From NCBI GenBank assembly GCA_964642165.1, contig CAZXOC010000372.1, positions 1 through 6,231 on the forward strand: 6,231 nt of DNA, in the 5' to 3' direction. A program made the position numbers and the translations under genes. Below the pieces are notes generated by a model. The model made no database searches. It was given only the letters and a program-made list of their open reading frames with translations, and was not told where the DNA came from. Shown piece after piece: positions 1-6,231 of this stretch. The first letter of the stretch is position 1, and each line of letters starts with the position of its first letter. Source of the stretch: CAYRVX01 sp964642165 (lineage in GTDB: Bacteria > Planctomycetota > Phycisphaerae > SM23-33).

Positions 1-1884
1 CAGCCGGGCAATACCGACGTGCTCAACATCGTCGGCGGCACGCTCGACCTGGACAACTTCGTCCTCGAGATCCTCGACGCCAACGGCTACGTCGCCAGCG
101 ACACCGACCCGTTGCCGGTGTTCACTTACGACGCCGGCACGGTCACGATCAACATGGACGATTTCGGCAATGATGCCAATAACTTCGACACGTCGGCGCT
201 GGGGGACAAGGGCGACGTGTGGGACTGGACCACGCTTGCGCTTACCGACGACGACGAAAACGGCACGATCTACCTGACGGGGCTGGTCGGCGGCGTCTCG
301 CCGATCGACGGGACCATGACCTGGGCTCTCGGCGCCGACGGGCTCTGGGACGACCCCAACTGGGACGCAGCCGATTTCATCCCGCCCGGCAGCGAGCCGG
401 ACTATCCGGACGATCCGAGGATCGCCGTCGTGATCGACTCGGCCTGGACCGTCACCGTGCAGAACGCCGACCGACAGGCGTATTCGGTCGACATCAGCGG
501 CGGCGGGACGCTGGCCGTGGGCGCCGCAGGCAACCTGGCCGTCGCCTACGGCGTCACCGTCGACGCCAACGGATCCCTGGCCGTCGCCGGCGGCGCGGTG
601 ACCGCGGCACGCGCGACCGTCTCCGGCGGCGTGCTCAGCGTGGACGCCGGAGGATCGCTGGACGTGAACAGGCTGGCCCTCACCGGCGGCGCGATGAACG
701 TCGCGGGCGGTGGGGCCGTGCACGCCAACGCCACGAGCATCTCCGGCGGGGCGCTGAACGTCGGCGCGGGGGCGGCGGTGAGCCTGGGCGAACTGGGCGT
801 CTCCGACGGCGAAGTGAATCTCTCCGAGGACATCCTCGCCACGAACGTCCAGATCACCGGCGGGACCCTCGACACGGGCGACAAGGCGATCGTCCTCAGC
901 GGCACGCTCCAGGCCGCGGGCGTCGTCGTCACGTCCGACGCGGCATCGTTCCAGGCGATCGGCTCGGGGCAGGCCGGCGAGATCACCGTCGGCATGACCG
1001 AGGACGGCAGCACGACAATGGTGACCCCATCGGCCGGGCCGGGCGGGACACTGAACGCGCCGGACGTGAGCTTCCAGAGCTCCACGGGGCTGGCCGTGCT
1101 CCACTTCGATGCCAACAAGGCGGTGGTGGGCGACCTGGCCTTGGTGTCCGACGGCGGGATCGACTTGTCGGGCGCGCCGGACGTGAGTGTCCGCAACTTG
1201 TCCGGTGCGGGCCTGCTGGTGGGCGGCGTGTCGGTCCGCGGGGCGGTGCAGCCGGGGGCGGTGTCGGGCTGGATGGAGGTGTACGGCTCGGTGAAGCTCG
1301 AGCCGGGCGCGGCGTTCCAGCCGGAGGTGCAGGGTCCGGACTCGCTGGGCAAGCTGTACGTGGATGAAACGCTGGACCTGGCGGAGGCCGGCGACATGCT
1401 GGCGATCTCCTGGCTGCCGGGCGACGCCGCCGACTCGATGTTCGGCGGGACGTACGTGGTGGCCGACGCCACGGGAGGTATTGACGGCGAATTCGACGTG
1501 CCGGGCGGCGGGAACATCGGCGCGGCGTACATCGCCGGCGTCGAGCACGACGTCGCGTGGGCTGAGGGGGACCACGGCATCCGGGTGACGCTGCACGACC
1601 AGCTCGCCGGGGACGTCGACCTGGACGGCGAGGTCGCCCGGGGCGACGTGCTGGCCCTGCGGGGCGCCTTCGGCTCGGCGGACGCCGACTGGCTCGGCGG
1701 CGACCTCACCTTCGACGGCGCCGTGAACTACCTCGACTACATCGCGCTGAAGCGCAGCATGGGCGACTCCGTCCCCGCCGGCGGCGGGATCACCCCCGAG
1801 CCGGCCTCGCTGGCCCTGCTGGTGCTGGGCGCCTGCCCCGCCCTGCTGCGCAGGCGGAACCGGGCGGAGAAGCGCCCCGGTTGA
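1..1884 (+). CDS. Beta-rich repetitive surface protein with dockerin-like module and PEP-CTERM tail (5' partial)
   Basis: The reading frame is open from base 1, so this is the C-terminal 627 codons of a longer protein; residues are numbered from the first codon in the window. Residues 108-122 carry a Trp/Asp pattern (W108, W116, D-D-P-N-W121) typical of large planctomycete and autotransporter-like repeat proteins. Residues 166-293 are Gly/Ala/Val-rich, with (S/T)-(G/D)-G turns about every 20 residues, suggesting a beta-solenoid. Residues 538-579 hold two dockerin-like calcium loops: D538-V-D540-L-D542-G ending at D549, and D568-L-T-F-D572-G-A-V-N576 ending at D579. The tail is PEP-CTERM: P599-E600-P601, a hydrophobic segment of about 15 residues, then R617-R618-R619. 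By family knowledge such tails are cut and sorted by exosortases, so the protein is likely exported and surface-attached or released. Its binding partner or function cannot be told. The signal peptide must lie upstream. No enzyme domain is visible, and a structural or adhesive role is inference. Confidence 0.88.
   Translation, partial: QPGNTDVLNIVGGTLDLDNFVLEILDANGYVASDTDPLPVFTYDAGTVTINMDDFGNDANNFDTSALGDKGDVWDWTTLALTDDDENGTIYLTGLVGGVSPIDGTMTWALGADGLWDDPNWDAADFIPPGSEPDYPDDPRIAVVIDSAWTVTVQNADRQAYSVDISGGGTLAVGAAGNLAVAYGVTVDANGSLAVAGGAVTAARATVSGGVLSVDAGGSLDVNRLALTGGAMNVAGGGAVHANATSISGGALNVGAGAAVSLGELGVSDGEVNLSEDILATNVQITGGTLDTGDKAIVLSGTLQAAGVVVTSDAASFQAIGSGQAGEITVGMTEDGSTTMVTPSAGPGGTLNAPDVSFQSSTGLAVLHFDANKAVVGDLALVSDGGIDLSGAPDVSVRNLSGAGLLVGGVSVRGAVQPGAVSGWMEVYGSVKLEPGAAFQPEVQGPDSLGKLYVDETLDLAEAGDMLAISWLPGDAADSMFGGTYVVADATGGIDGEFDVPGGGNIGAAYIAGVEHDVAWAEGDHGIRVTLHDQLAGDVDLDGEVARGDVLALRGAFGSADADWLGGDLTFDGAVNYLDYIALKRSMGDSVPAGGGITPEPASLALLVLGACPALLRRRNRAEKRPG
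622..879 (+). repeat. In-frame ~60-bp degenerate tandem repeat coding for beta-solenoid-like rungs
   Basis: Ser/Thr-Gly/Asp-Gly turn codons begin at 622, 682, 742 and 802, exactly 60 bases apart, and again at 856, 54 bases later. Each unit codes for about 20 residues of the form (S/T)(G/D)G-x-(L/M/V)-(N/S)-(V/L) followed by a Gly/Ala-rich stretch and a short hydrophobic strand. Copies are degenerate at DNA level, so this is an old protein repeat and not a recent duplication. Similar but less regular Gly-Gly turns start at 496 and 586. Confidence 0.7.
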
Positions 1885-2060
1885 CGGCACGGCCGCGGGC
1901 AAGGGCCGATCCAGGACTGAGAACAGACGGACTACCCGACGACTTGCGGGCACGTCATGCAAGACCCGTGACATGCTGCCGCCGGGGGATGCGATGGAGG
2001 CATGGGACGAATGGCGCGCGGAGTCTGTCCGGCCCTGCTGCACGCCGTCACGCGGTGCGC

Positions 2061-2119
2061 TTCGGCTGTCAGGCCCCTGCGGCAGGCTCGGGGGGCTGAG
2101 CTTGTCGAAGGCAGCCGGA
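2061..2119. repeat. Composite hairpin carrying a CTGAGCTTGTCGAAG-type interspersed repeat
   Basis: The inner stem pairs CTGCGGCAGGCTCGG (2077-2091) with CTGAGCTTGTCGAAG (2096-2110) across a GGGG loop. Of 15 positions, 11 are Watson-Crick, three are G-U pairs if read as + strand RNA, and one is a mismatch. An outer stem pairs TTCGGCTG (2061-2068) with CAGCCGGA (2112-2119), with one G-T wobble and an 8-base bulge on the left side. From memory, the right-arm sequence and its complement CTTCGACAAGCTCAG belong to a short palindromic repeat type scattered through intergenic DNA of many GC-rich bacterial genomes. Its function here is unknown: it could be a REP-like mobile remnant, an mRNA-stabilising hairpin or a transcription-end structure without a U-run. 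Confidence 0.6.
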
Positions 2120-2260
2120 CCGGGCAAGCGGCGGCAGCGGACGTTCTTCTGCCTTCTGCGATGGGGACGACCCGGCGGCAACGCCCGTATCCCAATTGCA
2201 GCCCGCTTCAGCGGAGTTGCGCTTCTGGGGTTTCGCGGGTGTGCAAAATGAGGCGACGTG

Positions 2261-2298
2261 TTGCGGATGTTTCGGAACGGCCATAGCATTGTCCGAAA
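2261..2298 (+). promoter_or_regulatory. Weak sigma70-like promoter candidate with a 7-bp dyad around the -10
   Basis: TTGCGG (2261-2266) and TAGCAT (2284-2289) are separated by 17 bases and match the -35 and -10 consensus at three and four of six positions. The perfect inverted repeat TTTCGGA (2270-2276) / TCCGAAA (2292-2298) brackets the -10, with arms 22 bases apart from start to start. That is the layout of a repressor operator. A 7-bp dyad with this spacing can easily occur by chance in a gap this long, and planctomycete promoters often match the consensus poorly. The site would drive the esterase and perhaps the fucosidase. Confidence 0.25.
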
Positions 2299-2308
2299 GG
2301 CCCAGGAT

Positions 2309-2336
2309 GATTGCGGGCGCAACGCCATGGGCAATC
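2309..2336 (+). promoter_or_regulatory. Possible leader hairpin upstream of the esterase
   Basis: GATTGC (2309-2314) pairs perfectly with GCAATC (2331-2336). Nested inside, GGCG (2316-2319) pairs with CGCC (2323-2326) around a CAA loop. The structure ends just before the ribosome binding site. It could fold in the mRNA leader and influence translation or stability, but it has no T-run and does not resemble any riboswitch class I know. Confidence 0.25.
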
Positions 2337-2348
2337 GCGGTCTGGAAG

Positions 2349-2353
2349 GGAGG
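2349..2353 (+). promoter_or_regulatory. Ribosome binding site of the esterase
   Basis: GGAGG lies five bases before the ATG at 2359, in a longer purine run from 2344. It decides for that ATG over the in-frame TTG at 2311, which has no such site and would put 16 charged residues in front of an otherwise well-formed signal peptide. Confidence 0.75.
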
Positions 2354-2358
2354 CCCTC

Positions 2359-4038
2359 ATGAGAGCACGAATGGCCGGTCTGATCGTGTTGGGAACTTGC
2401 CTGACGGCATTCGCGGATGTGCGTCTGCCCACGATCTTCGGGGATCACATGATCCTCCAGCAGGGAACGAAGAACGCATTGTGGGGCTGGGCCGAGGCGG
2501 GCGAAAGCGTGACGGTGACGGCAAGCTGGGGTGCGAAGGCGTCCGCCAAGGCGGGCCGGGACGGCAAGTGGCAGGTCCTGCTGACGACGGGCGGTCCCGG
2601 GACGGGGCACGGCCTGACTGTCCGCGGCAGGAACGCGCTTGCGATCAAGAACGTGGGCGTCGGCGAAGTGTGGCTGTGCGCCGGCCAATCGAACATGGGC
2701 TGGGCGCTTCGGTATACCTTCGGCGGCGAAGAGGAGGCGGCCCGGGCGAAGGCGCCCGGCTTCCGCATCTACAAGTCGCTCAGGAACCATTGGCATGAGC
2801 CGCTCGAGGACTGCCGCACCGGCAAATGGTCTCCATGCACGCCGGAGTCCGCCGCCGCGACGTCGGCCGTCTCCTATCACTTCGGCAAGAAGCTCCACGA
2901 CGCCCTGGGCGTGCCGGTGGGGATCATCGTCCAGGCCTACGCGGGAACGCCCATCGAAGGGTGGATGCCCTACGAGATCCAGAAGGACGACCCCAGGGCG
3001 GTGGCCCACAAGGAGAACCTGGATGAGCTGTCCAGGAGACACGACAAGGCGGCGGCGTTGGCGAAGTACGAGAAGGAGCTCAAGGAGTACAACGAGAAGA
3101 TCGCCCGCGGCGAGACCATGCGCTTCAATCGCCCGCTCAAGCCGCCGATGATCACCCAGCCGCAAACGCTGGGGCATCAGTACCCGTCGCACATCTTCAA
3201 CGCGATGATTCACCCGATCCGCCCGTACGGCATTCGAGGGGCGATCTGGTACCAGGGCGAACGCAACGCGAAGAACCCCGCCCAGGCCGCCAACTACCAA
3301 CGCCAGTTGACCTTGCTGATCGACTACTACCGCAGGTCGTGGCATGACCTGTCCGGGGGCAATGTGGCGGCCGACTTCCCGTTCTTCTTCACGCAGCTGC
3401 CCTCATGGACCTCGCCGCAACAGACGCCCGTGGAGGGCAGCGAGGCCCCGTGGGCGGTCTCGCGCGAGATGATGAGACTCGTCGTCGCCAACGTGCCCAA
3501 CACCGGGATGGCGATCTCGATCGATACGGGCGATGCAGTCGCGCTGCACCCGAGGAACAAGAAGCCGATCGGGCTGCGGCACGCGTACCTGGCGTTGGCA
3601 AGGGTGTACGGGAAGGACATCGTCGCCTCAGGCCCGCTTTACAGGAGCAGCCGCATCCGGGGCGGCAAGGTCGTGCTGAAGTTCGATTCCGTCGGCAGTG
3701 GGCTGATGGCGGCGAAGGCGGGCAAGCTCGATGCGTTTGCGATCGCCGGCCCCGACCGGAAGTGGCAGTGGGCCGACGCCGTGATCCAGGGCGATACCGT
3801 CGTGCTCTCGTCACCGCGAGTCCCCCAGCCGACCGCCGCTCGCTACGCCTGGGCCATGAACCCCTCCCAGCGGAACCTGCTCTACAACAAGGAAGGCCTG
3901 CCCGCTTCGCCCTTCCGGACGGATGGCTGGCCGTTGGTGGACCGGGAGTATAGAGCCCGGGAGGCCTCCTGCGAGAAGCCCGTCAAGCCGGACGGCTACC
4001 AACCCGTGGACTGGGACCGCCCGGCAATGACGCAGTAG
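2359..4038 (+). CDS. Secreted sialate O-acetylesterase-type (SASA family) carbohydrate esterase
   Basis: This is a complete 559-residue SGNH-type esterase of the SASA family (sialate O-acetylesterases and related carbohydrate acetylesterases), expected to hydrolyse O-acetyl esters on sugars outside the cytoplasm. Residues 1-19 form a signal peptide with an A-F-A/D20 cleavage site. Residues 23-35 show the family's N-terminal L-P-x-I-F-G-D-x-M-I-L-Q pattern, followed by a small beta domain with W-G-W and D-G-K-W. The catalytic block is G109-Q110-S111-N112-M113, with S111 the likely nucleophile. A charged helical stretch (about residues 220-255) precedes N-x-M-I-x-P and W297-Y298-Q299-G300-E301. 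The His block D389-T-G-D392 ... L396-H397-P398-R-N-K-x-x-I-G-L-R supplies the likely catalytic His397. Residue 395, just before L-H-P, is Ala; from memory many relatives have Asp there. The GH95 gene follows 137 bases downstream, so the pair probably acts on an acetylated, fucosylated glycan. The actual substrate is not determined: acetylxylan, xyloglucan or sialic acid esters are all possible. Confidence 0.92.
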   Translation: MRARMAGLIVLGTCLTAFADVRLPTIFGDHMILQQGTKNALWGWAEAGESVTVTASWGAKASAKAGRDGKWQVLLTTGGPGTGHGLTVRGRNALAIKNVGVGEVWLCAGQSNMGWALRYTFGGEEEAARAKAPGFRIYKSLRNHWHEPLEDCRTGKWSPCTPESAAATSAVSYHFGKKLHDALGVPVGIIVQAYAGTPIEGWMPYEIQKDDPRAVAHKENLDELSRRHDKAAALAKYEKELKEYNEKIARGETMRFNRPLKPPMITQPQTLGHQYPSHIFNAMIHPIRPYGIRGAIWYQGERNAKNPAQAANYQRQLTLLIDYYRRSWHDLSGGNVAADFPFFFTQLPSWTSPQQTPVEGSEAPWAVSREMMRLVVANVPNTGMAISIDTGDAVALHPRNKKPIGLRHAYLALARVYGKDIVASGPLYRSSRIRGGKVVLKFDSVGSGLMAAKAGKLDAFAIAGPDRKWQWADAVIQGDTVVLSSPRVPQPTAARYAWAMNPSQRNLLYNKEGLPASPFRTDGWPLVDREYRAREASCEKPVKPDGYQPVDWDRPAMTQ

Positions 4039-4163
4039 CGCGGGCGTGCCCTCCGTGGCGGCCGAGACAGCGCTGCCGTGAGACGGAAACGCAGCCTGAA
4101 CCAGGCCGATTTTGCGCGAGCATGAGGCCCGGTGGTCCGGTATACGGGGTTGCCACCACCCAC

Positions 4164-4168
4164 GGGAG
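4164..4168 (+). promoter_or_regulatory. Ribosome binding site that decides the fucosidase start
   Basis: GGGAG ends one base before an ATG at 4170 and seven bases before a second in-frame ATG at 4176. Only the second has normal Shine-Dalgarno spacing, so 4176 is taken as the start. The choice changes the protein by two residues and does not affect the lipoprotein signal. Confidence 0.65.
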
Positions 4169-4175
4169 CATGGAC

Positions 4176-6231
4176 ATGGACGCATTACGGAAGGCCTTGG
4201 CGGGCCTCGCGGCCTGCGTGATCTGCGCGGTGGGCTGCGGCTCGGCGCCGGCGAGTGGGCCGCAGGCATCGCCGGGCAGGTTCATCCTGTGGTACCGGGC
4301 GCCCGCGCGGGATTGGGAGAAGCAGGCGCTGCCGATCGGCAACGGCCGGTTGGGAGGGAAGGTCTTCGGCGGCGTCGAGAGGGACCAGGTCCAGCTCAAT
4401 GAGGACAGCCTGTGGACCGGCGACGAGAATCCCTCGGGGAACTACAGGACGCTGGGCGCCTACCAGACCCTCGGCAATCTGCACATCGAGCTGGCCGGCC
4501 AGGGGGAACATGAGGGCTACCGCCGACAGCTCGACATTCGCCAGGCCGTCGCGAGCGTATCGTACTCGGCCTCCGGCGTCCGCTACCGACGCGAGTATTT
4601 CGTCAGCCATCCCGACCAGGTTATGGTCATTCGCCTCACCGCCGACGCCCGCGGCCGCCACACCGGCGCCGTCCGGCTGGCCGACGGGCATAGCGCGAAG
4701 GTCGTCGCCGAGAAGGGCCGGCTCACCTGTCGCGGCAAGCTGAGCAACGGCCTGCTCTACGAAACGCAGGTGCGGGTCCTCCACAGCGGCGGCGCCGTGG
4801 CGGTCCGGGACGGCGCCGTGGCCTTCACCCGCGCCGACAGCGTGACCGTCCTGCTGGCGGCCGGAACGGATTACCTCGCCGACTACAGGAAGGGATACCG
4901 TCGGGAGCCTCCCCACAAGCGAGTCAGGGCGCAGGTCGAAGCGGCCGCCGCGAAGTCATACGACGCCCTTCGGGCGGCCCACGTACGAGATCACCAGGGC
5001 CTGTTCAACCGCGTCGACCTGGTCACGGGGACAACGGGGCCGAAGGCCGCCCGCCTGCCGACGGACGAACGCCTTGCGGCGTACAAGAAGGGCGCCGCCG
5101 ACCCGGAGCTGGAGAGCCTTTACTTCCAGTACGGCCGCTATCTGTTGATCGGCAGCTCCCGCCCCGGCGGCCTGCCGGCCAATCTCCAGGGGCTGTGGAA
5201 CCGCAGCAACTCTCCCCCGTGGCACAGCGACTACCACACGAACATCAACATCCAGATGAACTACTGGCCGGCCGAGCCGACCAACCTCGCCGAGTGCCAC
5301 GCCCCGCTGATCTCGATGATCGAGGCCCTGCGCGAGCCCAGCCGCAAGGCCACGCTCGCCGCCGGCGAGTTCGGAAAGGCGCGCGGGTGGACGGTGCGGA
5401 CGTCTCACAACATCTTCGGCGGTCACGGCTGGCGATGGAACAAGCCCGGCAGCGCCTGGTACTGCCAGCACCTGTGGGAGCACTACGCGTTCGGCCGGGA
5501 CCGCGACTACCTTGCCAGGCGGGCGTATCCGATCCTGAAAGAAGTCTGCCAGTTCTGGGAAGACGCCCTCAAGGAACTGCCCGACGGAACGCTGGTCGTG
5601 GCCAAGGGCTGGTCGCCCGAGCACGGGCCCACCGAGGACGGCGTGTCCTACGACCAGGAGATCGTGTGGGACGCGTTCACCAACTACATCGAGGCGGCCG
5701 AGGCGGCGGGGGTCGACGACGACTACCGCCGGAAGGTGACGTCCCTGCGCCGCCGGCTGTTGGTGCCGAAGATCGGCAAGTGGGGCCAACTGCAGGAATG
5801 GATGGTCGACCGCGACAACCCCAAGGACACCCATCGCCACGTGTCGCACCTGTTCGGGCTGTATCCCGGCCGACAGATCTCCCCGGTGGCCACAGCGGAA
5901 CTGGCCGCCGCCGCCGCGGTTTCCCTGAAGGCCCGCGGCTTCGCGGGGGACGTCGGCTGGAGCAACGCCTGGAAGACGTGCTTTCACGCTCGCCTGCGGG
6001 ACGGCGAAAAGGCCCACTGGTATCTCAACCGGCTGATCGGCCGAAATGCGTATCCGAATCTCTGGAACGGCTGCTGGCCGGGCAGGACGTTCCAGATTGA
6101 CGGCAACTTCGGCGGCACAGCCGGAGTGGCCGAGATGCTGCTGCAGTCCCATACCGGCGAGGTCCACCTGCTGCCCGCCCTGCCGAAGGCCTGGCCGACC
6201 GGGTCGGTGAAGGGCCTCCGCGCCCGCGGCG
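4176..6231 (+). CDS. GH95 family alpha-L-fucosidase, predicted lipoprotein (3' partial)
   Basis: The window holds 685 codons with no stop; family members are usually about 750-800 residues, so roughly 100 C-terminal residues are missing. GH95 enzymes are inverting alpha-L-fucosidases (mostly alpha-1,2) with some alpha-L-galactosidases. Residues 1-20 form a signal peptide with a relaxed lipobox (A18-V19-G20-C21), so the mature protein is probably a membrane-anchored lipoprotein; Gly at +2 is compatible with outer-membrane placement. The N-terminal beta domain shows L52-P-I-G-N-G-R-L-G-G and L74-N-E-D-S-L-W-T-G. In the alpha/alpha barrel, H354-x-N356-x-N358-x-Q-M-N-Y-W contains the two Asn of the catalytic centre. 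S480-P481-E482 carries the general acid, and Q640-I-D642-G-N-F-G carries the Asp that activates the base Asn. H553-R554-H555-V-S-H-L-x-G-L-Y-P-G is the other family signature. From memory of the Bifidobacterium bifidum AfcA structure, the His at 354 and 555 fit a fucosidase better than a galactosidase. The gene lies 137 bases after the esterase on the same strand and may share its transcript. Confidence 0.93.
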   Translation, partial: MDALRKALAGLAACVICAVGCGSAPASGPQASPGRFILWYRAPARDWEKQALPIGNGRLGGKVFGGVERDQVQLNEDSLWTGDENPSGNYRTLGAYQTLGNLHIELAGQGEHEGYRRQLDIRQAVASVSYSASGVRYRREYFVSHPDQVMVIRLTADARGRHTGAVRLADGHSAKVVAEKGRLTCRGKLSNGLLYETQVRVLHSGGAVAVRDGAVAFTRADSVTVLLAAGTDYLADYRKGYRREPPHKRVRAQVEAAAAKSYDALRAAHVRDHQGLFNRVDLVTGTTGPKAARLPTDERLAAYKKGAADPELESLYFQYGRYLLIGSSRPGGLPANLQGLWNRSNSPPWHSDYHTNINIQMNYWPAEPTNLAECHAPLISMIEALREPSRKATLAAGEFGKARGWTVRTSHNIFGGHGWRWNKPGSAWYCQHLWEHYAFGRDRDYLARRAYPILKEVCQFWEDALKELPDGTLVVAKGWSPEHGPTEDGVSYDQEIVWDAFTNYIEAAEAAGVDDDYRRKVTSLRRRLLVPKIGKWGQLQEWMVDRDNPKDTHRHVSHLFGLYPGRQISPVATAELAAAAAVSLKARGFAGDVGWSNAWKTCFHARLRDGEKAHWYLNRLIGRNAYPNLWNGCWPGRTFQIDGNFGGTAGVAEMLLQSHTGEVHLLPALPKAWPTGSVKGLRARG

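Larger units (their letters stand above)
1885..2358. other. 474-base intergenic region without a convincing gene
   Basis: This gap lies between the stop of the PEP-CTERM protein and the start of the esterase. Several short open frames cross it on both strands, but none has a recognisable domain, a well-placed ribosome binding site or a protein-like composition. A 5-bp hairpin (CGGCC at 1890-1894, GGCCG at 1904-1908) follows the upstream stop but has no T-run, so I do not call it a terminator. CTTCTGC is tandemly duplicated at 2146-2159. The supported contents are a composite repeat hairpin at 2061-2119, a weak promoter candidate with a dyad at 2261-2298 and a leader hairpin at 2309-2336. Confidence 0.7.

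Noticed and set aside
219..1367. Open frame of 382 codons on the + strand overlapping the surface protein gene.
   Set aside because: It is extremely rich in Arg, Gly and Ala, the signature of an out-of-frame reading of GC-rich coding DNA. The true frame has dockerin-like and PEP-CTERM features.
546..1709. Open frame of 387 codons antisense to the PEP-CTERM protein gene.
   Set aside because: It is rich in Pro, Ser, Ala and Thr with no motif, as expected from reading a Gly/Ala/Val-rich repeat gene on the opposite strand.
2146..2159. Perfect tandem duplication of CTTCTGC.
   Set aside because: Only two 7-base copies. This is too small to be informative, although it could mark a short unstable tract.
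1973..2251. Small open frames of 70-95 codons in the gap on both strands.
   Set aside because: They run through the repeat hairpin, have no domain, no clear ribosome binding site and no consistent codon pattern. Residue runs such as L-S-L-S-K are the repeat being translated.
4054..4080. Possible terminator hairpin between the esterase and fucosidase genes.
   Set aside because: CGTGGCGGC can pair with GCTGCCGTG, but three of nine pairs are wobbles and no T-run follows, so it does not support an intrinsic terminator.
4112..4153. Promoter upstream of the fucosidase, either sigma70-like (TTGCGC with TATACG) or sigma54-like (GG with GC near 4152).
   Set aside because: The sigma70-like spacer is 23 bases, far from 17, and the sigma54-like GG/GC pairs are 13 or 18 bases apart where 12 is needed. 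Neither layout is acceptable.
4956..6167. Long open frame of 403 codons antisense to the GH95 gene, in frame with another of 243 codons at 4185-4916.
   Set aside because: The + strand encodes an unmistakable GH95 enzyme over the same bases. Long antisense frames are expected in GC-rich genes with strong third-position bias, and the translations show no domain.

Overview
The window is a GC-rich stretch of bacterial chromosome with three genes, all on the + strand. The first is cut at its 5' end by the window edge and the third at its 3' end. The gene content suggests a Planctomycetota bacterium, possibly of the Phycisphaerae. That rests on a large repetitive surface protein ending in a dockerin-like calcium module plus a PEP-CTERM sorting tail, a secreted sialate O-acetylesterase-type (SASA) esterase, and a GH95 alpha-L-fucosidase lipoprotein. 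The taxonomic call is inferred from protein architecture only; no rRNA or other marker gene is present.

Bases 1-1884 are the C-terminal 627 codons of an exported, low-complexity, beta-rich protein. It holds a run of rungs spaced 60 bp apart, resembling a beta-solenoid, then a two-loop dockerin-like module, then the PEP-CTERM tail. Bases 1885-2358 are a 474-base gap with no convincing gene. The gap contains a composite hairpin carrying a CTGAGCTTGTCGAAG-type interspersed repeat, a weak promoter candidate with a 7-bp dyad around its -10, a small leader hairpin and a good Shine-Dalgarno. Bases 2359-4038 are a complete SASA-family carbohydrate esterase with a signal peptide. Bases 4039-4175 are a 137-base spacer without a clear terminator. 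From 4176 to the window end runs a GH95 alpha-L-fucosidase with a lipoprotein signal; its expected catalytic residues are all visible, and roughly the last 100 residues lie outside the window.

The esterase and fucosidase look like a small glycan-degradation unit, probably co-transcribed. The exported esterase would remove O-acetyl groups and the membrane-anchored fucosidase would release terminal L-fucose. Acetylated, fucosylated glycans such as xyloglucan side chains or host-type and algal fucosylated glycans are possible targets, but the window does not identify the polymer. The PEP-CTERM protein ends 474 bases upstream and is probably a separate unit. I did not find an obviously unprecedented system here. 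The points most worth a second look are the repeat/hairpin in the long gap, the esterase-fucosidase pairing, and the dockerin/PEP-CTERM combination.
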